Source of the DNA: Rhodobacter aestuarii
GTDB lineage: Bacteria > Pseudomonadota > Alphaproteobacteria > Rhodobacterales > Rhodobacteraceae
NCBI RefSeq assembly: GCF_900156655.1
Contig: NZ_FTOG01000006.1
Coordinates: 186,001-250,000, forward strand
DNA length: 64,000 nucleotides
Reading direction: 5' to 3'
Both the position numbers and the translations under genes were made by a program. Numbering within the stretch: position 1 is the stretch's first letter; every line of letters starts with the position of its first letter. Under the pieces are notes generated by a model. The model searched no databases. It saw nothing but the letters and a program-made list of their open reading frames with translations, and had not been told where the DNA came from. Below, one piece after another: positions 26,489 to 35,243 of this stretch.

Positions 26489-27565
26489 ATGCCATGCGCC
26501 TATCGTTCCCGTTTCGCCGCCCTTGGCGTTGCGCTTTGGTTGGCAGCGGCGCCGCCCGTTCTGGCCGAGGCGCCTTTGGCCGTGCAGATCGTCACTGCCC
26601 ATACCGGACCGGTGTTCTTCCATGTGGAGCTTTCCGGCACGATCACCGCAGCCGAAGCCGTGCCCGTGGGCTTTCGCGCAGAAGGGCGGATTTTGACCCT
26701 GACGGCAGAGGTCGGCATGCGCATTGCCGAAGGGCAGATTTTAGCGCAACTCGACCCGACACAAGCCGCCGCGGCGCTCCGTGCTGCGCAAGCGCAAGAT
26801 GCCGCCGCCGAAGCGATGCTGGTGCAAGCCGAGCAAGCGCGCGCCCGCGCCGCAGAACTGGCTGAACGCGGCGCGGCCACGCAAGCGGCCTTGGATGCCG
26901 CGACAGAGGCCGCTTTGTCCGCCCGTTCATCTCGCGATCAGGCCCGCGCAGCCCTTGCCAAGGCGCAGCAGGCTTTGGAAGATTGCACACTGCGCGCCCC
27001 CGCCGATGGCATTGTCACTGAGCGCGATGCCGAACCCGGCCAGATCGTCGGTGCCGCGCAAACCGTTCTAACCATTGCGCGCGACGGTGCCCGCGAGGCG
27101 GTTTTTTATGTGCCAGACTTCAGCGCGCTAGATCGGTTTCAAGGCCGGACTGTTACTCTGCGCCCGGTCGAGGGCACCGGCCCAGAACGCGAGGCGATAG
27201 TGACAGAGATTGCGCCCCTCGTGGCGGGCGAAAGTGGCACGGTGCGGGTAAAAGCGCAGCTGATAGGGGCTCCGGGTGAAAAGCCGCCGGGCTTGGGCAC
27301 GGCGGTGGTGAGCGTGGTCGATCTGCCCTACGGCTCTGCGATGGCGCTGCCTTGGTCGGCGCTCGTGCGCCAAGGGGCCAAGCCCGCTGTTTGGACGGTC
27401 GACCCGAAAACCCGCCGCGCGCAACTCACCCCCATACGGGTGCTGCGCTACACCGACAATCAGATTGAGGTGGCCGAAGGGCTGTCCGAGGGGGCGTTGG
27501 TGGTGACCGAAGGGGCGCATCTTCTTTATCCCGGCCGTGTCGTGATGCAGGAGGGCGCCCAATGA
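26489..27565 (+). CDS. RND efflux membrane fusion protein, first of two
   Basis: A 358-residue periplasmic adaptor of a tripartite efflux pump. It has a signal peptide (ALGVALWLAAAPPVLAEA), a lipoyl-like half (VGFRAEGRILTLTAEVGMRI), an alpha-helical hairpin rich in Ala and Gln (residues about 85-165), the second lipoyl half (CTLRAPADGIVTERDAEPGQ), and beta-barrel and membrane-proximal domains. I chose ATG 26489, preceded by AGGAG, because the in-frame extension to 26393 is not signal-peptide-like. Its stop overlaps the next adaptor's start by 4 nt. Confidence 0.9.
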   Translation: MPCAYRSRFAALGVALWLAAAPPVLAEAPLAVQIVTAHTGPVFFHVELSGTITAAEAVPVGFRAEGRILTLTAEVGMRIAEGQILAQLDPTQAAAALRAAQAQDAAAEAMLVQAEQARARAAELAERGAATQAALDAATEAALSARSSRDQARAALAKAQQALEDCTLRAPADGIVTERDAEPGQIVGAAQTVLTIARDGAREAVFYVPDFSALDRFQGRTVTLRPVEGTGPEREAIVTEIAPLVAGESGTVRVKAQLIGAPGEKPPGLGTAVVSVVDLPYGSAMALPWSALVRQGAKPAVWTVDPKTRRAQLTPIRVLRYTDNQIEVAEGLSEGALVVTEGAHLLYPGRVVMQEGAQ

Positions 27566-28608
27566 TCCGGGCTTTGCTGATGCTGCTCGCGCTGCCACTG
27601 GCCGCGCAGGCGCAAGAAATCGCCCCACCCCGCCCAGTGGTGAGCGAGATTGTCACCGATGCCGCAATGACCGCGCGCCAATTCCCCGGCGTGATCGCCG
27701 CCGAGGTAGAAACCACGCTTGGCTTTCAGACCTCGGGCCGGATCGGGGCACGGCCTGTGAACCTTGGCGATACCGTCAAAAAGGGGCAAGTTTTGGCCAC
27801 GCTTGACCAGATCACCTTGGCCGAAGATGTCGCCGCCGCCGAGGCCGCACTGCGAGCCGCAAAAGCGCAGGCCGAATTCGCGGCGCAAAGTCTCACCCGC
27901 GCGACCGAATTGTATCGGCGCGGCGTCGCGCCCGAAGCAACACTGGAAGCGGCGCAAGCCAATGATACTGCCGCCAAAGCCAGCGTGCAGGCCGCGCAGG
28001 CCGACCTTACCCGCGCCCGCGATGCCGAAGCCTTTGGCACGCTGACCGCACCGGAGGATGGCGTTGTCAGCCTTATTCTGGCCGAACCTGGCACGGTGGT
28101 TTCTCCCGGCACCCCGGTTTTGCGGCTTGCCACCGCCGCAGGCCGCGAAGCGGTGATCGACGTGCCTGATGAGGTATTGGCGGTGCTGCCCGACGCTGCC
28201 CGCTTTACCGTTTGCACGCGTTATGAAGATGCACTCGAAACCGAGGGGCGGCTGCGGTTGATTGAGCCTGTCGCCGATGCCTCGACCCGTTCACATCGTC
28301 TGCGCATCGCGCTGGATAATGCCGGGCGCGGGTTCCGGCTGGGGGCGCTTGTCTCTGCCCGGCTCGAAATGCCCGAAGCCGGGCTTCTCACCCTGCCCCG
28401 CGCCGCGCTTTGGGAAGAGGGCGATCAAACCAAGGTCTGGCGTATTGGCCCCGCACGGCGCGCCGAAGCGGTGCGCGTGACACTGGGGCGCCAAATCGGC
28501 CCACGCGTGGTGATCACCGAAGGCCTCGCGCAAGGCGATGAGGTCTTGATCCGTGGCATTCATTCCGTTTCCGAAGGCCAAGAGCTTGGCGCGAGGGTCA
28601 GCCCATGA
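27562..28608 (+). CDS. RND efflux membrane fusion protein, second of two
   Basis: A 348-residue adaptor, related to but clearly different from the one upstream. It has a signal peptide (MIRALLMLLALPLAAQA) and the two lipoyl halves (GFQTSGRIGARPVNLGDTVKKG and GTLTAPEDGVVSLILAEPGT) around a helical hairpin with LYRRGVAPEATLEAA. It is coupled to both neighbours by ATGA overlaps. Two different adaptors feeding one RND pump is the arrangement of Pseudomonas TriABC, where both are needed; the same is inferred here. Confidence 0.9.
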   Translation: MIRALLMLLALPLAAQAQEIAPPRPVVSEIVTDAAMTARQFPGVIAAEVETTLGFQTSGRIGARPVNLGDTVKKGQVLATLDQITLAEDVAAAEAALRAAKAQAEFAAQSLTRATELYRRGVAPEATLEAAQANDTAAKASVQAAQADLTRARDAEAFGTLTAPEDGVVSLILAEPGTVVSPGTPVLRLATAAGREAVIDVPDEVLAVLPDAARFTVCTRYEDALETEGRLRLIEPVADASTRSHRLRIALDNAGRGFRLGALVSARLEMPEAGLLTLPRAALWEEGDQTKVWRIGPARRAEAVRVTLGRQIGPRVVITEGLAQGDEVLIRGIHSVSEGQELGARVSP

Positions 28609-31600
28609 GTTTCAACCTGTCCGACTGGGCTTTGCGCCACCGCTCGATGGTCTGGTACATGATCATCGTCTCGATCGTTGCGGGGGTGCTGTCTTACGTC
28701 AACCTTGGACGCGAGGAAGACCCCTCCTTCACCATCAAGGTGATGTTCATCACCGCAGTGCTGCCCGGCGCCACGGCAGAAGAAACCCGCGAACAAGTCA
28801 CCGACCGGATCGAAAAGAAGATGCAGGAGCTGGAGAACCTCAAGTTCACCCGCTCTGAAACCTTTCCGGGCCGCGCCGTGGTTTATGTGGAGCTGACGCC
28901 GGAAACGCGCGGGGCTGCCGTCACCCAAACATGGCTGAAGATCCGCAATATGATGTCGGATCTGACCCCGCAATTCCCTGCAGAATTTGCGGGCTATGCG
29001 ATCAGCGATGATTTCGGCGATGTTTATGGCTCAATTTACGCCTTCACCGCCGATGGGTTTAGCCCGCAAGAGGTCAAAGACCGGGTGGAAGAGGTGCGCT
29101 CCGCCGTACTGACTTTGCCTGCAGCGGGGAAGGTCGAGCTTATTGGCACCCAAGACCCGGTGGTGCATGTCGAGTTTTCCGCCCGCAAACTGGCCGCTTT
29201 GGGGCTGGATCAAAGCACGGTTTTGGCAACGCTTGCGGCGCAAAACGCGATTGTCCCTTCGGGCATCATCCGCACGGCGGATGAGTTGATCGCGGTGCGC
29301 ATGTCGGGGCGGTTTGCGGGGGCCGAGGATTTGGCCGCCGCGCCCTTGCGGGTGGATGACACCTTCTTCACCCTTGCCGATGTGGCCGAAGTCCGCGCGG
29401 GCTTTGCTGACCCGCCGTCTTCATTATTCCGCTACAATGGCCAGCCCGCGGTGGGGCTGATCATCGGCATGAAGCAAGGCGCCAATATCCTCGACTTCGG
29501 CGCGGAACTGACCGAGTTGATGGACCGGATCGCCACCGAATTGCCCGTTGGGATCGAACTGCATAAAGTCGCCGACCAACCCAAAGTGGTTGAGGATTCA
29601 GTGAACCACTTCCTGCGCGCTTTGGCCGAAGCGGTGGCGATTGTTTTGCTCGTCTCTTTCATTTCGCTGGGCTGGCGCGCGGGGCTGGTGGTCACAATGT
29701 CGATCCCGTTGGTGCTGGCGCTGACCTTTGTGATTTTGGATGCGATGGGGGTCACCCTGCAACGCATCTCGCTTGGGGCGCTGATCATCGCGCTTGGGCT
29801 TTTGGTCGATGATGCAATGATCGCGATTGAAACGATGATCGCGCGGCTGGAGGCGGGGGATAAAATCGCCAAAGCGGCATCCTATGCGTGGACCTCAATC
29901 GCCTTTCCGATGCTGTCTGGCACTTTGGTGACTGTGGCGGGGTTCATCCCGATTGGGCTGAACTCCTCCCAAGCGGGGGAATATACGCTCTCGCTGTTCT
30001 ATGTGATCGCAATTTCGCTGATGCTGAGTTGGGTGGTGGCGGTGCTTTTTGCGCCGCTGATCGGGGCCACTGTGCTGCCCAAACACCTGCCGCATCACGA
30101 CCCGCGCCCCGGCCCGCTACGCCGAGCCTTCCGCACGCTGCTCTGCGCCGCGATGCGGGCGAAATGGATCACCATCCTTGCCACGGTTCTACTGTTTGGA
30201 AGTGCGCTTTACGGCATGCGCCATATTGAGCAGCAGTTCTTCCCGGCCTCGGATCGGCCCGAATTGCTGGTCGATGTCACGATGCGGCAAAACTCTGCCA
30301 TTGCGGCAACCGACACGGCGATGGCCGAACTGGATGCATGGCTCGCCACCCGGCCCGAGGCGCAATATTGGACAACCTATGTGGGCCGCTCCGCGCCGCG
30401 GTTCCTTCTTTCCCTCGACACGCCCACACCTGCTCCCTTCATGGGGCAAATGGTGGTGATGACCGCCGGGCTTGAAGACCGCAACGCGCTGCGCGCGGCG
30501 CTAGAGGAAAAAAGCCGCGATATGGCCGGCGTGGATGTCTTCACCAAGCTCATTGAGTTGGGCCCACCCGTCGGAAAGCCGGTGCAGTACCGGATCATGG
30601 GGCCAGACCGCGCCCGGCTTTTGGCTGAGGCGCGCAGTTTGGCCAAAGTGCTGGCCGATGATCCGCGCCTTTCGAACATCACCATTGACGAGGGGGAGCC
30701 CGTGCGCGTGGCGCGTGTGGTGCTGGATCAAGAACGCCTGCGCCAATTGGGGCTAACGCAAAAAGATGTCGCCCAAGCGCTGCAAACCTTGTTTGAGGGC
30801 GTCACCATCACCGAATTGCGCGATGGTCAGACCTTGGTGGATGTGGTCGCGCGCGGCGCTGAAGCCGACCGCACCTCGCTGGCCTCGCTTTCCTCGCTGC
30901 AACTGCCCTCGCCCTCGGGCGTGCCGGTGCCGCTTTTGAGTTTTGCGCATCTCGATTGGCAGATGGAGCCGCCGGTTTTGCATGCCCGCAACCGGGTGCC
31001 CACGATCAGCGTGAAAGCGGCGGTCACGGGCCGCAACCAGCCCGCCACGATCACCGCCGATCTGGCTGCCAAGATTGCCGCGCAACTCGAAACCCTTCCC
31101 GCTGGCTACAAAATCGAACCGGGCGGCGTGGCCGAAAGCAGCGGCGAAAGCCAAGCCCCGATTGTTGCTGTGGTGCCCTTGATGGTGCTGGTGATCCTGA
31201 CCTTGGTGATGGTGCAGGTGCAAAGCTTCCGGCTGATGTTCATCGTGCTCGCCGTCGCGCCTTTGGGGCTGATTGGCGTTGTGGCGGCGATGTTGCCCTC
31301 CGCCCAGCCGCTTGGCTTTGTAGCGATTTTGGGGGTGCTGGCACTGGTTGGCATTTTGATCCGCAATTCACTGATCTTGATGGCCGAAGTGCAAGACTTG
31401 CTCGAGAAAGGCCACAGCCATTGGCGCGCGGTCTTTGAAGCCTCCGACAGCCGCGCCCGGCCCATTTTGCTGACTGCCGCCGCCGCCTCGCTCGCGCTCA
31501 TTCCAATCTCGCGGGAGGTGTTTTGGGCGCCAATGGCTTTTGCGATGATGGGCGGGATCATCGCGGGCACGCTGATCACGCTGGTTTTTGCGCCTGCGCT

Positions 31601-31679
31601 TTATTGCGTTGTTTTTGGTGTTAAGCCGCCGCCGAAGGGCGAGGAAGCACCGCCAGAGCCTGTGTCAGAAGGGGCTTAA
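28605..31679 (+). CDS. RND family efflux permease (inner-membrane pump)
   Basis: A 1024-residue proton-driven transporter of the AcrB/TriC class. The expected 12 transmembrane helices and two large periplasmic loops are seen. The paired acidic residues of TM4 are present in LGLLVDDAMIAIET, needed for proton relay. The N-terminus (SDWALRHRSMVWYMII) and the EEDPSFTIKVMF string belong to the subgroup with cation or drug exporters of the TriC/MexF-like type. No outer-membrane channel gene (TolC/OprM type) is adjacent, so a shared channel elsewhere is probably used. Substrate unknown. Confidence 0.93.
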   Translation: MSFNLSDWALRHRSMVWYMIIVSIVAGVLSYVNLGREEDPSFTIKVMFITAVLPGATAEETREQVTDRIEKKMQELENLKFTRSETFPGRAVVYVELTPETRGAAVTQTWLKIRNMMSDLTPQFPAEFAGYAISDDFGDVYGSIYAFTADGFSPQEVKDRVEEVRSAVLTLPAAGKVELIGTQDPVVHVEFSARKLAALGLDQSTVLATLAAQNAIVPSGIIRTADELIAVRMSGRFAGAEDLAAAPLRVDDTFFTLADVAEVRAGFADPPSSLFRYNGQPAVGLIIGMKQGANILDFGAELTELMDRIATELPVGIELHKVADQPKVVEDSVNHFLRALAEAVAIVLLVSFISLGWRAGLVVTMSIPLVLALTFVILDAMGVTLQRISLGALIIALGLLVDDAMIAIETMIARLEAGDKIAKAASYAWTSIAFPMLSGTLVTVAGFIPIGLNSSQAGEYTLSLFYVIAISLMLSWVVAVLFAPLIGATVLPKHLPHHDPRPGPLRRAFRTLLCAAMRAKWITILATVLLFGSALYGMRHIEQQFFPASDRPELLVDVTMRQNSAIAATDTAMAELDAWLATRPEAQYWTTYVGRSAPRFLLSLDTPTPAPFMGQMVVMTAGLEDRNALRAALEEKSRDMAGVDVFTKLIELGPPVGKPVQYRIMGPDRARLLAEARSLAKVLADDPRLSNITIDEGEPVRVARVVLDQERLRQLGLTQKDVAQALQTLFEGVTITELRDGQTLVDVVARGAEADRTSLASLSSLQLPSPSGVPVPLLSFAHLDWQMEPPVLHARNRVPTISVKAAVTGRNQPATITADLAAKIAAQLETLPAGYKIEPGGVAESSGESQAPIVAVVPLMVLVILTLVMVQVQSFRLMFIVLAVAPLGLIGVVAAMLPSAQPLGFVAILGVLALVGILIRNSLILMAEVQDLLEKGHSHWRAVFEASDSRARPILLTAAAASLALIPISREVFWAPMAFAMMGGIIAGTLITLVFAPALYCVVFGVKPPPKGEEAPPEPVSEGA

Positions 31680-31735
31680 CCCTCTGTTCACCCTTTTCTG
31701 CAACCCTTGGACATTCGCTTTGTCCGAGGCTTGCC

Positions 31736-32461
31736 ATGCTAACGCCCGTGCCAACGACCACCGTGCCGACCGCCCCCGGCACCACGCCCCTGCCCTTGCC
31801 GCATGGGGCTGAGGCGGCACAGACGCGCGCGCAGCACGCCCTTCCGCAGACGCTCACCGCACAACAGCCAAGCCGCCCGGCCTCGGGCGCGCCGCCGCCC
31901 AGCACGCCACCGCCTGCAGCGGAAAACCCGGCTCAAGCTGCGCAAACCCGCGCGGGCAGCGCCACGCTGCCCCTCCCCGAAACCACCCTTGCCAGTGGCG
32001 CCACCGCCGCCCAACCGGGCGCCAGCACCGCCACCCCGGGCTCGCTTGTGGCAGCGCAAATGTTGGGGATGGAAACCGCCCCCCTGCAGGCGCTTTTGGC
32101 CCAGCAAGCCGCAACCCGCGCCCTGCCCCATCCGGTGCGCCGATCTGAGCCGCGCCCTGATGCGCCCGCTGCCGCCACCGATCACACCCCCGACGATACG
32201 TTCGACCCCAAGGCCCCGCATCTGCCGCAAACGCTTCATGGCCATCATAGCGCCAACAGCTCGGCAAATATGGATGAAGACAGCCTAGAGGTGGACGAAG
32301 CACCGGAAGATGCCGCCCCCGAACGGGCGGAAACACGGCGCGACGTGGCATTGCACCCACCGCCGCCGGACGCCCTGCCCGGCACGGCGATCACCCCATG
32401 GGTGCTCGCTGGCGCGGTCTTTGTGGGCACCTTTTCCCTGACCTTGCTTTTGCTGGCCTAA
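31736..32461 (+). CDS. Pro/Ala-rich protein with C-terminal membrane anchor
   Basis: 241 residues, no family recognised. The first 200 residues are low-complexity, rich in Pro, Ala, Thr and Gln, with an acidic stretch (MDEDSLEVDEAPEDAAPE), so probably disordered. The only hydrophobic segment is the very C-terminus (ITPWVLAGAVFVGTFSLTLLLLA), which would make it a tail-anchored inner-membrane protein facing the cytoplasm. It starts 57 nt after the RND pump gene, so may share its transcript. A weak GAGG lies upstream of the ATG. The codon pattern favours this strand, but existence of the protein is not certain. Confidence 0.55.
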   Translation: MLTPVPTTTVPTAPGTTPLPLPHGAEAAQTRAQHALPQTLTAQQPSRPASGAPPPSTPPPAAENPAQAAQTRAGSATLPLPETTLASGATAAQPGASTATPGSLVAAQMLGMETAPLQALLAQQAATRALPHPVRRSEPRPDAPAAATDHTPDDTFDPKAPHLPQTLHGHHSANSSANMDEDSLEVDEAPEDAAPERAETRRDVALHPPPPDALPGTAITPWVLAGAVFVGTFSLTLLLLA

Positions 32462-32467
32462 GCGCAA

Positions 32468-32500
32468 AGCAAAAGGCCGCCCCGAAGGACGGCCTTGAAC
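32468..32500 (-). terminator. Rho-independent terminator of rpmG
   Basis: On the minus strand, AAGGCCG and CGGCCTT arms form a GC-rich stem around a TCCTTCGGGG-type loop, followed by TTTTGCTTT. It lies about 20-50 nt past the rpmG stop codon. Confidence 0.8.
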
Positions 32501-32517
32501 CCGAGAAGGGGCTGATC

Positions 32518-32685
32518 TTACTTGATCTTGCCTTCTTTGTATTCGACATGCTTGCGCACGACCGGATCATATTTGTTCACGGTCATTTTTTCCGTCATGG
32601 TGCGGGCATTCTTCTTGGTCACATAGAAGTGCCCGGTGCCCGCCGTCGAGTTCAGACGGATCTTGATCGTCGTCGGCTTCGCCAT
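32518..32685 (-). CDS. rpmG: 50S ribosomal protein L33
   Basis: A 55-residue ribosomal protein reading [20 protein letters not shown] and ending [10 protein letters not shown], a near-complete match to proteobacterial L33. It has no zinc-binding cysteines, so it is the C-minus form. I chose the ATG at 32685; a longer in-frame start at 32772 would add 29 residues unlike the family. Monocistronic, with a strong terminator downstream. Confidence 0.97.
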
Positions 32686-32839
32686 TTTCAGTCTCCCAGC
32701 GTCGGGCACCCATGTACCCGCAAATCCTTGAAGCCCGCCTTTTAGCCAGCCGCGCTCCGGAGTCAACCGCAAAGGCGGGGCTGGCGGTGTTTTTTCGCAT
32801 CTCGCCGCGCCCGGATCGCCATTGGCCCTGTCGCGCGGC

Positions 32840-33550
32840 TTAGACGAGCGGCTTGCCGAGGCTGCGATGCACCTGCATCACGGTTTCCGCATTCACCCCC
32901 AAAGCCGCCGCCAGATTGGCCAGATAGCGTTTTTCAGCCTCTGTATCGACCGAAATCGCCATCACAGCCGCGGTATAGACCTGCACCTTGGCCGCTTCGC
33001 CGACCTCGGCCACCAGCCCGTCAATATCAATCGGCGCATCAAGCTCGGCCTGCACAAACGCGATCTCTTCCTCGGTCGCATCGCCGAGTTGTGCGAGAAT
33101 CGCGGCCTTTTCCTCTTCATCAATCACGCCATCGGCTTTGGCCGCCTGAATCATCCCGCGGATCATCAGCTTGGCTTGCGATTCGGCAGAGGCTTCCACC
33201 ATCGGGTCCGCCATCGCTGCGCCAAGCATATCCGACAGGCTCTTGGCCCCGGTCGTTGCCGCGCCCGTCATGGTGCCCATCATCTTGCCAAAATTTGCCT
33301 CGGCGGCCTCGGTCATCGCGGCGGCTTGGGGCGCCCATTTGGCGAACATATCCTGCACGGCCTCTTTGCCGCCGGGCACGCCCATGCGCTGCGCAAAAGC
33401 GCCCATCTGCTCGGCCATACCGCCGGGCTGATCCGCTTTGCGCAGGGCGTCTTTCATCCCGTCCATGCCGCCCATTTGCTGAAATTTCTGCACGCCTTTC
33501 GCGGCGGCAAAGCCCACCGCCAGCGTGGCCAGTGTTTTGACGAAACTCAT
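32840..33550 (-). CDS. DUF533 (YebE-like) protein with TerB-like C-terminal domain
   Basis: A 236-residue protein. The first half is rich in Gly, Met and Ala, with an initial hydrophobic helix ([21 protein letters not shown]) that may touch the membrane. The second half (about 125-236) is a helical TerB-like domain typical of DUF533: [21 protein letters not shown], then [23 protein letters not shown]. The acidic DGxID and DTEAE positions correspond to the metal-binding-like sites of the TerB fold. ATG 33550 follows GGGGGGAGAG. Function unknown. Confidence 0.85.
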
Positions 33551-33627
33551 CTCTCCCCCCAATGTGAAATGAAACGCAGGTGAATACTGCGCGCATTCTG
33601 GCCAAAGGCCAACGGTTTCTGTGCGCG

Positions 33628-34014
33628 TTAGAGGTTGGCGATCAGGTCGACATAAATCTCGCGCACCTCAGCGGCGATGGCGCGCGCGCCCTCTGCCTCG
33701 ACCTCAGCGAAAGAGGCAACCGGATCGACGGCAGAGACCTCCACACCCCCTTCAACCGCGCGCACAATCACATTGCACGGCAGCATCGCGCCAATCCGCG
33801 GATCTGCCTGAAGCGCTGCAAAGGCGCGCGGCGGGTTGCAGGCACCCAGAATTTTATAAGGCGTCATCTCGCGGTCCAGCTTCGCCTTCATCGTTGCGGC
33901 AACATCAATTTCGGTGATCACCCCAAAGCCGCGCTCAGCCAGCGCCGAACGGGTCCGCGCCTCGGCCTCATCAAACGGGGTGTTTTCCAATAGGCGGTTG
34001 AGTGTGTAGCTCAT
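33628..34014 (-). CDS. DUF302 domain protein
   Basis: A 128-residue protein made of a single DUF302 domain. The family pattern is clear: an amphipathic start (FDEAEARTRSALAERGFGVITEIDVAATMKAKL), then the conserved LGACNPPRAFAALQADPRIGAMLPCNV, with Cys and Pro-Pro at the ligand-like pocket. It lacks a signal peptide, so is probably cytoplasmic. The biochemical role of DUF302 is not established. It lies downstream of rnpB on the same strand. Confidence 0.9.
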   Translation of the reverse strand: MSYTLNRLLENTPFDEAEARTRSALAERGFGVITEIDVAATMKAKLDREMTPYKILGACNPPRAFAALQADPRIGAMLPCNVIVRAVEGGVEVSAVDPVASFAEVEAEGARAIAAEVREIYVDLIANL

Positions 34015-34102
34015 GGCAGGCCTCCCTTGTTCCAGCCAGAGGTGGCGCAGAAGGCGCGCCCTTCAAGGGTGGGAACCGTCAAGCCCGATCACGAAGCAGA
34101 TA

Positions 34103-34503
34103 TGCGCGGAGAACCTGTAAGCCGGATTTTGTCCGGGGTTGCCCCCTGGATGACCATTCCTCTGGGGCTGCGGTCGCCCACAGCCTCTAGCCGCCAACCC
34201 GGACCACTCGGGGCGAAGCTCCCCTGCCAAGCTTGCGCTGGCGCGTGGTCCCTATTCGGCGTTGCTCCCGGTGGGGCTTGCCGTGCCGTTCCTGTTACCA
34301 GGCCCGCGGTGGGCTCTTACCCCACCGTTTCACCCTTACCCCCGCAAGCGAGGGCGGTCTGTTCTCTGTGGCGCTTTCCCTAGGGTTGCCCCCGCCGGGC
34401 GTTACCCGGCACCGTTGCTTCATGGAGTCCGGACTTTCCTCGACCGCCCAGCTATCCGCGAAACGGAGCTATGGGCCGCCGCGGTCATCCAGTCCTCCGC
34501 GCG
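34103..34503 (-). ncRNA. rnpB: RNase P RNA, class A
   Basis: Read on the minus strand, the ends pair as helix P1 (GCGCGGAG with CTCCGCGC, 8 bp). The universally conserved GAGGAAAGTCCGGACTCC (CR-I region) and, near the 3' end, a CCGGCTTACAGG-type CR-V element are present. The total of about 400 nt fits class A RNase P RNA of alphaproteobacteria. It is the catalytic subunit that trims the 5' leader of precursor tRNAs. Ends are set from P1 and may be off by a few nt. Short open frames within it are spurious. Confidence 0.95.
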
Positions 34504-34553
34504 CGCCTGCCTTACGCCGCGAAGGGCGCAAAGGTCAATGGGCGTAAAAGTGC

Positions 34554-35243
34554 CTAGCTAGAGCGCCAAGAGCCGCCATCAGCCCCAAAGCGTAAGCCCA
34601 GATCGGTGATCAGTGCCATATCGGTGGCATCGAGCGGGCCAGTGTGGCGAGGCCGGAACCGCAGCCGAAATGCGGCGAGCAGCACCTCGAAGGGGGCTTC
34701 CGGGTAGCCAAAGGTTTCCGCCATCGCCATGAAGCCCGCCTCGGCCACGGGCGGGGCCATGCCACCGGCCTCTGGCATAACGGCCAGCCCTTGGCGCGCA
34801 AGCCTTGCCCAATCAAAGCGCGGGCCGGGGTCAATCTTGCGGCCCGGCGCCATATCGGAATGGGCAATCACTGCCTCGGGCACAATCGCCCAGCGCGCCA
34901 TGATCCCTTCGATCAAACGCTCCAAGGCCGCCATCTGCGGCTCGGGAAAGGGCGCATCGCCAGTATTGGCCAGTTCAATGCCGATCGAACGGGAGTTCAC
35001 ATCCTCCCGCCCCGCCCAAGCACCCGCACCCGCGTGCCAAGCGCGCATCGCTTCGGGCACCAAAGCCTCAACCGTGCCATCTTCGGCAATCAGCCAATGG
35101 GCGGAAACTTCTGCCGCAGGGTCGCACAGCCGCGCACGCGCCGCCGCCGCGCTTCCCATGCCGGTATAGTGCAAAACGATCAGTTCAGGCTGCGCGCCCC
35201 CGCGCCGCTCGGAATAGTTGGGCGAAGCGGGGGATGTTGTCAC
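34554..35243 (-). CDS. N-acetylmuramoyl-L-alanine amidase (AmpD-like)
   Basis: A 229-residue amidase_2 family enzyme that cleaves the bond between muramic acid and the stem peptide. Zinc-site residues are visible: His25 in LIVLHYTGM, and His and Asp in VIAHSDMAPGRKIDPGPRFDW; the catalytic Glu region is RSIGIELANTG. The C-terminal 70 residues resemble a small helical peptidoglycan-binding domain (AFRLRFRP...GPLDATD). I chose GTG 35243, which overlaps the stop of the upstream lipoprotein gene (GTGA). No signal peptide is seen, so a cytoplasmic recycling role like AmpD is favoured. Confidence 0.9.
   Translation of the reverse strand: MTTSPASPNYSERRGGAQPELIVLHYTGMGSAAAARARLCDPAAEVSAHWLIAEDGTVEALVPEAMRAWHAGAGAWAGREDVNSRSIGIELANTGDAPFPEPQMAALERLIEGIMARWAIVPEAVIAHSDMAPGRKIDPGPRFDWARLARQGLAVMPEAGGMAPPVAEAGFMAMAETFGYPEAPFEVLLAAFRLRFRPRHTGPLDATDMALITDLGLRFGADGGSWRSS

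Noticed and set aside
32822-33583. 253-codon plus-strand frame opposite the DUF533 gene
   Set aside because: The minus-strand reading has a clear TerB-like domain and ribosome binding site. The plus-strand product is a His/Arg-rich shadow.
34027-34383. Open frames within 34002-34561
   Set aside because: They fall inside the RNase P RNA gene, whose helix P1 and conserved core are evident; coding is not plausible.
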